Shown: positions 1 to 7,951 of the stretch, in pieces | Position numbering within the stretch: position 1 is the stretch's first letter | How the letters are laid out: each line of letters opens with the position of its first letter | Assembly: GCA_900547405.1 (NCBI GenBank) | Contig: URGL01000037.1 | Location: 1-23,906, forward strand | Length of the DNA stretch: 23,906 nt | DNA from: an uncultured Eubacteriales bacterium | GTDB lineage: Bacteria; Bacillota; Clostridia; Oscillospirales; Oscillospiraceae | Direction: 5' to 3' | Position numbers and translations under genes: made by a program | Notes under the pieces: model-generated | The model's input: only the letters and a program-made list of their open reading frames with translations | Database searches by the model: none | What the model was told of the DNA's origin: nothing

Positions 1-175
1 CCGCCGCAGCGGCGGGTGTGGAGGGGACCCCTATCGCATTCAACCGGGCTTCGTAATATGTTTCGGCTAAAACATAGGGTTTTACGTTTTTCCAAGCGCA
101 GAGGTTCTCTTTTTCTGGTCCCCTCCACACCCGTCCCGGGCTTTGCCCGGTCCACCCTCTCCAAGCAGGAGAGGG
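1..175. repeat. Multi-hairpin intergenic repeat, copy A (behind trmFO)
   Basis: This stretch is built almost entirely of inverted repeats. There is a CCGCCG/CGGCGG hairpin at 1-15. A perfect 17-bp inverted repeat pairs 13-29 with 117-133. An inner stem pairs 52-63 with 70-86, with a 5-nt bulge at 77-81. A 6-bp hairpin lies at 136-150 (CCGGGC/GCCCGG, loop TTT), and an 8-bp hairpin at 155-175 (CCCTCTCC/GGAGAGGG). The block from 130 to 175 recurs at 11967-12009 (copy B), also just behind a minus-strand gene. No T-run follows the hairpins on the minus strand, so simple terminator function for trmFO is not obvious. It may be a REP- or MITE-like element; its left side could extend beyond the window. 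Confidence 0.7.
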
Positions 176-177
176 CT

Positions 178-1479
178 TTACAGGCCTTCGGCGATCATCT
201 CATCAATGACCCCCAGTGCCCGCTGGGAGATGGCCAGGTTCTTTTCCGCCTTTTTCCGCACCCGGTACTCCAGAGGACTGATGATGCTGAAATTTACGTT
301 CATAGGTTGGAAATTCTCGATGCTGCCGTCGCTGATGTACAGCCCCAGGGCACCGATGGCGGTGGTTCTGGGAAACGCCGGAGGCTCCTTCCCCTGGACC
401 TTGGCCGCCATGGCCACAGCCGCCAGGAAACCGGAGGCCGTGGACTCCACATAGCCCTCTACGCCGGTCATCTGTCCGGCAAAGGCCACCAGGGGGTCAC
501 GCCGGTCGGCATAGAACCTGTCCAGCAGCTTGGGGCTCTGGAGGAAGGTATTCTGATGCATGACCCCATAGCGGACGAATTCCGCATTCGCCAGCGCCGG
601 GATCATGGAGAATACCCGCTTCTGCTCCCCGAACTTCAGGTGGGTCTGGAAGCCCACCAGATTGTAGACGCTCTTGGCGGCGTTGTCCTGCCGCAGCTGC
701 AGCACCGCGTAGGGCTCCGCCCCGGTTCTGGGGTCCGTCAGCCCCACAGGCTTCATGGGGCCGAAGCGCAGGGTATCCAGGCCCCGTCTCGCCATGACCT
801 CCACGGGCATGCAGCCCTCAAAGACCCGCTTGTCCTCGAAGCCATGGACCTCCGCCTCCTGGGCAGTGATCAGGGCCTTCACAAAGTCCTCGTACTGCTG
901 CTTATCCATGGCGCAGTTCACATAGTCCGGGGTGCCCCGGTCATAGCGGCTCTGCCACCAGGCTAAGTTCATATCCACAGACTCAGCGGTCACCAGGGGG
1001 GCCGCCGCGTCGAAAAAGTGGAGATAGTCTGCCCCGAAGTACTCCCCGATGGCCTTCGACAGGGCATCGGAGGTCAGGGGGCCCGTGGCGATGATCACCG
1101 GCCCCTGGGGGACCTGGGTCACCTCCTCGGAAACCAGGGTAATATTGGGGTTGGAGCGGATCTTTTCCGTCACCATCCGGGAGAAGCCCTCCCGGTCTAC
1201 GGCCAGGCACCCGCCGGCCTCCACCCGGGTGGCCTCGGCACACTCCATGATCAGGCTGCCGCAGCGGCGCAGCTCCTCCTTGAGGAGGCCTACGGCGTTT
1301 TCCAGCCGGTCCCCCCGGAGGGAGTTGGAGCAGACCAGCTCCGCGAAATCCTCACTGTGGTGGGCGGGGCTCATCTTCTGAGGCTTCATCTCATAGAGCT
1401 TCACCCGGATCCCCCGCTTCGCCAGCTGCCAGGCAGCCTCCGAACCGGCCAGGCCCGCGCCAATGACTTTCACTTCCAT
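178..1479 (-). CDS. trmFO: TrmFO, folate/FAD-dependent tRNA (uracil-54-C5)-methyltransferase
   Basis: The enzyme makes ribothymidine at tRNA position 54 using methylene-tetrahydrofolate and reduced FAD. The 433-residue product has the family's usual length. The N-terminal FAD-binding motif is VIGAGLAGSEAA (residues 5-16). The two cysteines known to be catalytic in the Bacillus subtilis enzyme (C53 and C226) match C50 in LVCSNSLRG and C223 in FEGCMPVEV. The C-terminal GidA-like part carries GQMTGVEGYVESTASG. The open frame continues upstream into topA, but that part is a shadow: the ATG at 1479 begins the family's MEVKVIGAG and shares one base with the topA stop (TGATG), which implies translational coupling. 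The order dprA-topA-trmFO is conserved in Firmicutes. The gene appears intact. Confidence 0.97.
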   Translation of the reverse strand: MEVKVIGAGLAGSEAAWQLAKRGIRVKLYEMKPQKMSPAHHSEDFAELVCSNSLRGDRLENAVGLLKEELRRCGSLIMECAEATRVEAGGCLAVDREGFSRMVTEKIRSNPNITLVSEEVTQVPQGPVIIATGPLTSDALSKAIGEYFGADYLHFFDAAAPLVTAESVDMNLAWWQSRYDRGTPDYVNCAMDKQQYEDFVKALITAQEAEVHGFEDKRVFEGCMPVEVMARRGLDTLRFGPMKPVGLTDPRTGAEPYAVLQLRQDNAAKSVYNLVGFQTHLKFGEQKRVFSMIPALANAEFVRYGVMHQNTFLQSPKLLDRFYADRRDPLVAFAGQMTGVEGYVESTASGFLAAVAMAAKVQGKEPPAFPRTTAIGALGLYISDGSIENFQPMNVNFSIISPLEYRVRKKAEKNLAISQRALGVIDEMIAEGL

Positions 1480-3788
1480 CAGCTCTGCTCCTCCCTGGTT
1501 TTCTTGGGGGTCTTCGCCGCTGTCTTCTTGGCGGCGGTTGTCTTCTTGGCGGCGGTTGTCTTCTTGGCCGCAGCCGTCTTTTTTGCGGCGGTCTTCTTCA
1601 CGGCGGTTTTCTTGGGGGCTGCCTCCGGGGCCGCTCCGGCAGGCTCGCCGGGCTCCTGAGGGGCCTCCTCCGTGGTTTTCTTGCGGTAATAGCCCCGCTG
1701 GTCCTCCGGCAGGAACCGGGGGCACTTCTCGTTGATGCAGAAGGGCTTCATCCGGCCCTTGCCGGACTTTTTGAACAGGGTCTGGCCGCACTCCGGGCAG
1801 TCCTCGGCGGTGGGCACATCCCAGGTCATAAAGCCGCACTCCTGTCCCCGCTCGCAGGCATAGAAGGCGTAGCCCCGCTTGGACTTCCGCTTCAGCATGC
1901 CGCTGCCGCACTTGGGGCACCGGCCGGGCATCCGCTCTACCAGTGGCTTGGCGTTTTTGCACTCCGGGAACCCGGGGCAGGCCAGGAACTTGCCGAAGCG
2001 GCCCATCTTGATGACCATCTTCCGGCCGCAGAGCTCACAGACCTCATCGGTCTCCTCCTCGGGGACCTTCAGCCGGACACCCTCCAGAGATGCTTCCGCA
2101 TCCTTCAGTTCCTTTTCGAAGTCCCTGTAGAAGTCGGCAAGCAATGCCTTCCAGTTCTGTTTTCCGGCCTCTACGTCGTCCAGCCGGTTTTCCATGCTGG
2201 CGGTAAAGCCCACGTCCACAATATCCTTGAATTTGTCCTTCATCAGGCCCGTGACCACCTCGCCCAGGCCGGTGGGGGCCAGGCGCTTGTCCTGCTTGAC
2301 CACATAGTCCCGGTCCTCAATGGTGGAGATGGTAGCGGCATAGGTAGAAGGTCTGCCCACGCCCTTTTCCTCCATGGCCTTGACCAGGGTGGCCTCGGTA
2401 TACCGGGCCGGAGGCTGGGTGAAGTGCTGCTGCTTGTCCACGTCCCGGGCCAGGGCCTTTTCCCCTACCGTCAGGTCCGGCAGGGGAGATCCCAATGCCT
2501 CCCCTTCCTCGTCCTTTCCCTCCTCGTACACGGCGATGAAGCCGGGGAAGCGCAGGCTCTGGTGGGTGGAGCGGAAAATGTGCCCGGCGCACTCCGTGTC
2601 GATGGACACGGTGTCGTAGAGGGCGTTGGCCATCTGGCTGGCCAGGAACCGGCTCCAAACCAGCTTATACAGCCGGTACTGATCCGGTGTCAGGCTGCCC
2701 CGGACCCGCTCCGGATCCAGCTCCACATGGGTGGGGCGGATGGCTTCGTGTCCGTCCTGGGCATTGGCCTTGGTTTTATACACATGGAAGGAGCCGTAAT
2801 AGTAGTCCTTCCCGTAGCGGGTGGAGATAAACTGGGCGGCGGCAGCCATGGCTTCGTCGCTGAGGCGGACGGAGTCGGTACGCATATAGGTGATAAGACC
2901 CAGGGTCCCCTCCCCTTCCACGTCCACGCCCTCGTAGAGCTGCTGGGCAATGGCCATGGTCCGCTTGGGGGTCATATTCAGCTTCCGGGAAGCCTCCTGC
3001 TGGAGGGTGGAGGTGGTGAAAGGAGGCGCGGCGGTGCGCTTCTTCTCCGCCTTCTTCACATTGGTCACCGTAAACTCTTTGCCCTGGATGTCCCCAAGGA
3101 CCTCATCCGTCTGGGCCTCGTTTTCCAGGTCCCGCTTCTTGTCCTCTCCATAATAGTGGGCCAGGAAGGAGCCGGGGCGGCCCACACGGTCCAGCGTCAC
3201 ATCGATAGACCAGTACTCCTTGGCCTGGAAAGCCCGGATCTCCTCCTCCCGGTCCACCACCATCCGGGTGGCCACGCTCTGGACACGTCCGGCGGAAAGT
3301 CCCCGGCGGATCTTTTTCCACAGCAGAGGGGACAGCTCATAGCCCACGATCCGGTCCAGGATCCGCCGTGCCTGCTGGGCATCCACCAGGTCATAGTCGA
3401 TCTCCCGGGGATGCTGGATGGAATCCTTTACCACCTTCTGGGTGATCTCGTGGAAGGTCACCCGGTGGGCCTTTTCCTCCGGCAGGTTCAGCAGCTCTTT
3501 TAAGTGCCAGGAGATGGCCTCTCCCTCCCGGTCAGGGTCCGTTGCCAGATAGACGGTATCCGCGTCCTTGGCAGCGGCTTTCAGCTCCTTGATCAGAGCC
3601 TCTTTGCCCCGGACGGGCAGATATTCCGGCGTGAAGTCATGCTCCAGATCCACGCCCATGCGGCTCTTCGGCAGATCCCGCAGATGGCCCATGCTGGCCT
3701 TCACCACATAGTCGGGGCCCAGATACTTGCCGATGGTTTTTGCTTTGGAAGGCGACTCAACGATCACCAGATTGTTGGCTTTGCCCAT
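1479..3788 (-). CDS. topA: DNA topoisomerase I (type IA) with Lys/Ala-rich tail
   Basis: This type IA topoisomerase relaxes negative supercoils. The 769-residue product has a TOPRIM domain at the N-terminus (VIVESPSKAKTIGKYLG; acidic triad E11 and DPDRE near 84-88). The catalytic tyrosine is Y301 in GLITYMRTDS. Three C4 zinc ribbons follow: CELCG...CPGFPEC, CPKCG...CERGQEC and CPECG...CINEKC. The last 50 or so residues are an AKKT-type low-complexity tail rich in Lys and Ala, resembling histone H1 and the basic tails known in some actinobacterial TopA proteins. The start codon follows a GGGAG ribosome binding site. The 54-nt gap from dprA and the one-base overlap with trmFO place it inside one operon. 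Confidence 0.97.
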   Translation of the reverse strand: MGKANNLVIVESPSKAKTIGKYLGPDYVVKASMGHLRDLPKSRMGVDLEHDFTPEYLPVRGKEALIKELKAAAKDADTVYLATDPDREGEAISWHLKELLNLPEEKAHRVTFHEITQKVVKDSIQHPREIDYDLVDAQQARRILDRIVGYELSPLLWKKIRRGLSAGRVQSVATRMVVDREEEIRAFQAKEYWSIDVTLDRVGRPGSFLAHYYGEDKKRDLENEAQTDEVLGDIQGKEFTVTNVKKAEKKRTAAPPFTTSTLQQEASRKLNMTPKRTMAIAQQLYEGVDVEGEGTLGLITYMRTDSVRLSDEAMAAAAQFISTRYGKDYYYGSFHVYKTKANAQDGHEAIRPTHVELDPERVRGSLTPDQYRLYKLVWSRFLASQMANALYDTVSIDTECAGHIFRSTHQSLRFPGFIAVYEEGKDEEGEALGSPLPDLTVGEKALARDVDKQQHFTQPPARYTEATLVKAMEEKGVGRPSTYAATISTIEDRDYVVKQDKRLAPTGLGEVVTGLMKDKFKDIVDVGFTASMENRLDDVEAGKQNWKALLADFYRDFEKELKDAEASLEGVRLKVPEEETDEVCELCGRKMVIKMGRFGKFLACPGFPECKNAKPLVERMPGRCPKCGSGMLKRKSKRGYAFYACERGQECGFMTWDVPTAEDCPECGQTLFKKSGKGRMKPFCINEKCPRFLPEDQRGYYRKKTTEEAPQEPGEPAGAAPEAAPKKTAVKKTAAKKTAAAKKTTAAKKTTAAKKTAAKTPKKTREEQS
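1522..1620. repeat. 18-nt tandem repeats encoding the TopA basic tail
   Basis: Two identical adjacent 18-nt units occupy 1522-1539 and 1540-1557. A diverged third lies at 1558-1575, and further degenerate units continue to about 1620. Each unit encodes a six-residue Lys/Ala/Thr block on the minus strand. The tandem layout suggests tail length can change by slippage or unequal exchange without a frameshift. Confidence 0.75.
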
Positions 3789-3842
3789 GAAATACTCCCT
3801 TTTCCCGGCGAAGGAGGTGCCTCCGCCCTGTATTTGCGGATA

Positions 3843-5045
3843 TTACCGCTTTTTGGACACACGCTTGCCGGGCAGGCGGCAGATCGCCCCCTTCAGCTCC
3901 AGCATGGTCAGTAAACTCAATAATTTCCCCGTGGGAAGTCCCGATTTGGCGATGACCTCATCCACCAGGATCTCTCCGGGACCAATGGCATCGAGGACCC
4001 TCCGCTCCTCTTCCGAGAGGCGGATGCCCGGCACCACCCGGTCACTATAAAGCTCCGGGACGGCTTTGTCAATGGGTTCCCGGCTTAATTTTTTCTTGAG
4101 AGGCTCCTTTGCCCCAGGTTTCTCCGGTTTTTCCTCCCGGGAAATGGGGGAATACCGGGGCAGTTTTCCCCCGTAGAGCCCCTCATATTCCGCCAGCACA
4201 TCCTGCCCACAGCTGACGGCAATGGCGCCGGAGCGCAGCAGCCGGTTGCTGCCCGCGCACCGGGGATCGTCCACATTGCCGGGGACCACGAAAACATCCC
4301 GCCCCTGGTCCAGGGCCAATCTGGCCGTCAGCAGGGAGCCGCTTTTCTCCGGGGCCTCTACCACCACCGTGCCGCAGCTGAGGCCGCTGATGATCCGGTT
4401 CCGTTTCGGAAAATTCCACCGCAAAGGCGGCGTCCCAGGAGCGTATTCCGTAAGAATGCACCCCTGGCACTCCGTCTGTAAGTAAAGATCCTTATTTTTC
4501 CGGGGATAGACCAGGTCAATGCCGCAGCCCAGGACTCCCACCACGCTGGCGCGCTGGTTAAGAGCGCCCAGCATGGCGGCGGCATCCACCCCCTCTGCCA
4601 GACCGGAGACTACCAGGCCGCCGCCCTGGGCGATCTCCCCGCCCAGGCGCTGGGCGGTCTTCAGTCCGTAGGGGCTGGCCTTCCGGGTGCCCACCAGGGC
4701 AATGGTGGGCAGATCATCGAATTCCGGCAGGGTCCCCTTGTAATACAGCAGCACCGGCGCGTCATACAGGGCCCGGAGCCGGTCCGGGTATTTGGGGTCC
4801 TCCGGGGTCAGGAAGGAAACGCCGCCCTTCAGGCATGTCTCCAGGGTCTTTTCTGCCCCGTCCAGGCTTTTGTCTCCCAGGGCTTCCAAGGCTTCGGGGG
4901 TCATGCCCCCCATTTCCAGGGCCGCAAGCTCCGACTCCCGGCAGTAATACAGCTCCTCCGGGCTGGAAAACTGCCGCAGGAGCGCGGCTTTGAGTCCGTC
5001 GCTTATATTGGGCCGTTCCGCCAGCCACAAACTATGCAGCAGCAT
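3843..5045 (-). CDS. dprA: DprA, DNA-processing protein A
   Basis: DprA binds incoming single-stranded DNA and loads RecA during natural transformation; homologues are also common in species not known to be competent. The 400-residue product has an N-terminal helical (SAM/HhH-like) part, then the Rossmann-like DprA core with LVGTRKASPYG (118-127), VVSGLAEGVDAAA (145-157), VLGCGIDLVYP (171-181) and FPKRNRIISGLS (212-223). A C-terminal winged-helix region follows (about residues 335-395, ERRVLDAIGPGEILVDEVIAKSG region). The ATG at 5045 has an upstream AGGGA-type ribosome binding site and lies 21 nt behind the methyltransferase gene. No defect is visible. Confidence 0.95.
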   Translation of the reverse strand: MLLHSLWLAERPNISDGLKAALLRQFSSPEELYYCRESELAALEMGGMTPEALEALGDKSLDGAEKTLETCLKGGVSFLTPEDPKYPDRLRALYDAPVLLYYKGTLPEFDDLPTIALVGTRKASPYGLKTAQRLGGEIAQGGGLVVSGLAEGVDAAAMLGALNQRASVVGVLGCGIDLVYPRKNKDLYLQTECQGCILTEYAPGTPPLRWNFPKRNRIISGLSCGTVVVEAPEKSGSLLTARLALDQGRDVFVVPGNVDDPRCAGSNRLLRSGAIAVSCGQDVLAEYEGLYGGKLPRYSPISREEKPEKPGAKEPLKKKLSREPIDKAVPELYSDRVVPGIRLSEEERRVLDAIGPGEILVDEVIAKSGLPTGKLLSLLTMLELKGAICRLPGKRVSKKR

Positions 5046-5066
5046 AGGGTTCCCTCCTGTCCTTGT

Positions 5067-5816
5067 TCAAATCTTTCCCATCTGCCACATAACGGCTGTG
5101 GCCGCCACGGCGGCATTCAGGGATTCACAATGGGGATTCATGGGGATGATCAGGCACTGATCGGCGCTGTCCAGCACCTCCTGGCGGACTCCCTGGCCCT
5201 CGCTGCCGATGACCACAGCCATATCCGCCACATTTGCCCTGCGGATGTCCTGGGCCGTATCCCGCAGGGCCGTCACCGCAATGGGGATCCCCGCCTGACG
5301 GCACTTCTCCCGGGCCTCCTCCCAGGTGGTCACCGTGACCAGTCGGCGGAACACCGCCCCCATAGAGGCCCGGACCACCTTATGACCAAAGGGGTCGGCA
5401 CAGCCCTCCAGCAGGGCCACCGGCACATTCCAGGCATCCGCCGTCCGCAGAATGGTGCCTATGTTCCCCGGGTCCTGGATGCCGTCCAGAAGCAGGCAGC
5501 CTCGTTCCGGCTGAAAGTCCTGCCTTTCCGGCAGCGCGCAGAGAAACACCGCCCCCTGGGGCGTCTCCATGGGAGAAATGGCTTCCATGACCTCCTGGCT
5601 CACCCGGATGGCCCGCACATGGTCCGGAAGCTCCGCCGAAACGCCGTCGGCAAGAAATACCGTCCGGAGCCCCGGACAATACCGGACTGCCTCCTCCAGG
5701 AGCTTGGTGCCGTCTCCCACAAACAGCCCCCGCTTCTCCCGCTCCCGGCGGGAGGTCAGAAGCTTTCTCACCTGCTGGACCAGAGGATTTTTCCGGGATG
5801 TGATCCGCTCCTCCAT
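5067..5816 (-). CDS. SpoU/TrmH-family RNA 2'-O-methyltransferase
   Basis: This is an AdoMet-dependent ribose methyltransferase of the SPOUT (knotted) class, probably acting on 23S rRNA (RlmB/TsnR-like); the exact nucleotide cannot be read from sequence. The N-terminal substrate-binding part (ITSRKNPLVQQVRKL... RGLFVGDGTKLLEEA) precedes the three SpoU motifs: LLLDGIQDPGNIGTILRTAD, VIGSEGQGV, and IIPMNPHCESLNAAVAATA. The ATG at 5816 overlaps the ktrA stop as TGATG. A GTG one codon earlier (5819, GTGA overlap) is an alternative start. The gene is clearly coupled to ktrA. The product, about 249 residues, has the usual length. Confidence 0.93.
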   Translation of the reverse strand: MEERITSRKNPLVQQVRKLLTSRREREKRGLFVGDGTKLLEEAVRYCPGLRTVFLADGVSAELPDHVRAIRVSQEVMEAISPMETPQGAVFLCALPERQDFQPERGCLLLDGIQDPGNIGTILRTADAWNVPVALLEGCADPFGHKVVRASMGAVFRRLVTVTTWEEAREKCRQAGIPIAVTALRDTAQDIRRANVADMAVVIGSEGQGVRQEVLDSADQCLIIPMNPHCESLNAAVAATAVMWQMGKI

Positions 5817-6463
5817 CACAGCTTCTGCACCTTGTCCAGAGAGACGTTATCCCCCAGCACCACCAGGGTATCCCCGGACTGAATGGCGTAGTCCGCCCCG
5901 GGGGACACGTTGGTCTTGCTGCCGTTCTCCACGGCGATGATGTTCACGCCCAGCTTGGCCCGGATATTCAGCTCCCGCAGGGTCTTCCCCTGCCAGGCGG
6001 CGGGGGCGGGCACGTCCAGAATGCCGAAGTCCTCGGAAAGCTCGATGTAGTCCAGCACATTGTGGCTATTCAGGGTCCGGGCAAGCCGCTGGGCATATTC
6101 CTGCTCCGGGATCACCACCCGGTCCACTCCCAATTTTTCCAGCACCTTCCGGTGGGTCTCGTCATGGGCCTTGCAGACGATAAAGGGGATGCCCAGCTCC
6201 TTCAGGTTCATGGTGATGAGCACCGAGGCCGCCAGATTGTCACCAATGGCAATGATGGCGCAGTCCATATTCCGGACCCCCAGGGCCCGGAGGACCTCCT
6301 TATCCTGGGCATCCCCCACTACGGCGTGGGTCACTTCGCTGGCCACCTGCTGCACCAGGTCTCCCTTTACATCCAGGGCCAGTACCTCCGCCCCCAGCTT
6401 GCACAGCTGCCGGGCCAGAGAGGCTCCAAACCGGCCCAGGCCGATCACAACATAGGATTTCAT
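5816..6463 (-). CDS. ktrA: KtrA/TrkA-type K+ channel regulatory subunit
   Basis: This cytoplasmic regulator of a K+ uptake channel forms a gating ring on KtrB and binds nucleotides; in Firmicutes the C-terminal domain commonly binds cyclic di-AMP. The 215-residue product has a single RCK_N Rossmann domain with the dinucleotide motif VIGLGRFGASLA near the N-terminus and the acidic strand end ALDVK, followed by one RCK_C domain (about 135-215, GKTLRELNIRAKLGVNIIAV). One RCK unit indicates KtrA rather than the two-unit TrkA of enterobacteria. An AGGAGG site precedes the ATG. The partner ktrB lies 15 nt upstream in the same operon. Confidence 0.94.
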   Translation of the reverse strand: MKSYVVIGLGRFGASLARQLCKLGAEVLALDVKGDLVQQVASEVTHAVVGDAQDKEVLRALGVRNMDCAIIAIGDNLAASVLITMNLKELGIPFIVCKAHDETHRKVLEKLGVDRVVIPEQEYAQRLARTLNSHNVLDYIELSEDFGILDVPAPAAWQGKTLRELNIRAKLGVNIIAVENGSKTNVSPGADYAIQSGDTLVVLGDNVSLDKVQKL

Positions 6464-6478
6464 ATTTTTCCTCCTTAA

Positions 6479-7858
6479 TTAACCAATCAGCAGGCTGGTC
6501 TGGGCATAGCGGAACCGCTCCGCGGCCCGGTCTCCCGCAAGGAAGCCCAGGCTGATGGTGAGAATGCCCACACGGCCAAAATACATATACAGAATGATGA
6601 GGTACTGGGCGGGCACACTGAGCCGCAGGGTGGTGTCCGCCGTCAGGCCCACAGTGGCCAGGGCGGAAATGGCCTCAAACAGGGCGTTGGTAAAGCCCAC
6701 AGGAGAGGTGGCGCAGATGAACACCGCCCCGAACATGGCCAGAATGAGCATGGCCATGGCAATGGTCATGGCATCCAGCACCTGGCTCGCCGGAATGGTC
6801 CGCCGGAAGGCGCAAACCGTGGACCGCCCCCGGAGCCGGGCCCAGATAAAGAGCACCAGCACCACAAAGGTCACGGTTTTCAGTCCTCCCGCCGTGGACC
6901 CGGAGGAGCCGCCAATGAGCATGATGATCATGGACACGGCCTTGCCGCCTTCTGTCAGCTTCCCCTGGTCAACGGCGGCAAAGCCCGCCGTCCGCAAGGT
7001 GACGGACTGGAAAAGGCCGTTCAGCAGCTTCTCCCACACCGGCATATTCCCCAGGGTGTCCGGATTGTTCCACTCCAAAAGGCAGGTCAGGACCCAGCCC
7101 GCCAGCAGCAGGGCCCCCGTGGTGGAAAGGACCAGCCGGGTATAGACGGACATCCGCCTCAAAGGCTTCCGCTCCGCCAGCTCCTCCCACACAAGGAAGC
7201 CCAGCCCGCCGATGACCACCAGGGCCCCCAGGGTCAGCAGCACCAGCGGATCATCCTGGAAGGTCATCAGGCTGGCCCCCGGCTCCAGGAAGCCGAAGAC
7301 ATCAAAGCCCGCGTTGCAGAAGGCGGAGACGGAATGGAACACACCAAGCCACAGGGCCTTCCCAAAGCCGAAGCGAGGCGTGAAATAGGCCGCCAGAATG
7401 GCCGCCCCCAGGGCTTCTACGGACAGGCTCCCGAAGATCACCGTCCGCTGGAGCCGGACCACCCCTTCCATGCCGTTGAGGCTCAGGGCCTGGGCCATGA
7501 CCATCCGCTGCTTCAGGCCGATACGCCTGCGCAGCAGGAACACAAACAGAGTCGCCATGGACATAAAGCCCAGGCCCCCCACCTCGATGAGGCACAGCAG
7601 CACCCCCTGGCCGAAGCCAGACCACTGGGTATAGGTATCAAAGGGGGTCAGCCCCGTAACGCAAGTGGCCGAGGTGGCCGTAAACAGCGCCCGGAGGAAG
7701 TCGCAGCCCTGACCGTCCCGGGTGGCTGCCGGCAGAGTCAGCAGAAACGCTCCCGTCAGGATCAAAATCAAAAAGGTCACGGCAATGATCTTCGTAGGGC
7801 TCAGCGCTCTGCCCCGCCGCTTCATGGCCCAGGCCATCAGCTTATTTCTCAGTGACAT
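6479..7858 (-). CDS. ktrB: KtrB/TrkH-type K+ transporter membrane subunit
   Basis: This is the integral membrane pore of the Ktr potassium uptake system. It is strongly hydrophobic throughout and contains the four degenerate selectivity-filter loops of the Trk/Ktr superfamily: CVTGL, FCNAGF, LRTAGF and ATVGL, each with the conserved glycine. I place the start at the ATG at 7858 (MSLRNKLMAW) because AAAGG and GGAG lie at suitable spacing upstream; an ATG at 7891 would add 11 residues but has no ribosome binding site. The product is about 459 residues, usual for KtrB. It is the first gene of the six-gene operon driven from 7918-7945. Confidence 0.94.
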   Translation of the reverse strand: MSLRNKLMAWAMKRRGRALSPTKIIAVTFLILILTGAFLLTLPAATRDGQGCDFLRALFTATSATCVTGLTPFDTYTQWSGFGQGVLLCLIEVGGLGFMSMATLFVFLLRRRIGLKQRMVMAQALSLNGMEGVVRLQRTVIFGSLSVEALGAAILAAYFTPRFGFGKALWLGVFHSVSAFCNAGFDVFGFLEPGASLMTFQDDPLVLLTLGALVVIGGLGFLVWEELAERKPLRRMSVYTRLVLSTTGALLLAGWVLTCLLEWNNPDTLGNMPVWEKLLNGLFQSVTLRTAGFAAVDQGKLTEGGKAVSMIIMLIGGSSGSTAGGLKTVTFVVLVLFIWARLRGRSTVCAFRRTIPASQVLDAMTIAMAMLILAMFGAVFICATSPVGFTNALFEAISALATVGLTADTTLRLSVPAQYLIILYMYFGRVGILTISLGFLAGDRAAERFRYAQTSLLIG

Positions 7859-7917
7859 TCGTTTGCCTTTCTCCCCAAGGCAGAATGCCATAGGGACGCA
7901 TTTTATGGTTGCACTCC

Positions 7918-7945
7918 ATTATAACAGGGTTTTTCCCATTTGCAA
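7918..7945 (-). promoter_or_regulatory. Sigma-A type promoter of the ktrB-trmFO operon
   Basis: On the minus strand, TTGCAA (7945-7940) and TATAAT (7923-7918) are separated by 16 nt, with TG one base before the -10 (TGTTATAAT, extended -10). The predicted start lies about 50 nt ahead of the preferred ktrB ATG. It begins right behind the uvrB stop. The leader is too short for a ydaO-type riboswitch. Confidence 0.8.
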
Positions 7946-7951
7946 GCTCTT

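Noticed and set aside
1480..1962. Upstream extension of the trmFO reading frame into topA
   Set aside because: The extension encodes a shadow of the topA zinc-ribbon region; the family start MEVKVIGAG lies at 1479 with a TGATG overlap.
3805..3830. GGAGG/CCTCC palindrome between dprA and topA as a terminator
   Set aside because: The central gap is only 2 nt and no T-run follows; it is more likely chance in GC-rich spacer sequence.
7859..7917. A cyclic-di-AMP (ydaO) riboswitch before ktrB
   Set aside because: The leader is only about 50-60 nt, too short for that riboswitch, and none of its conserved parts is seen.
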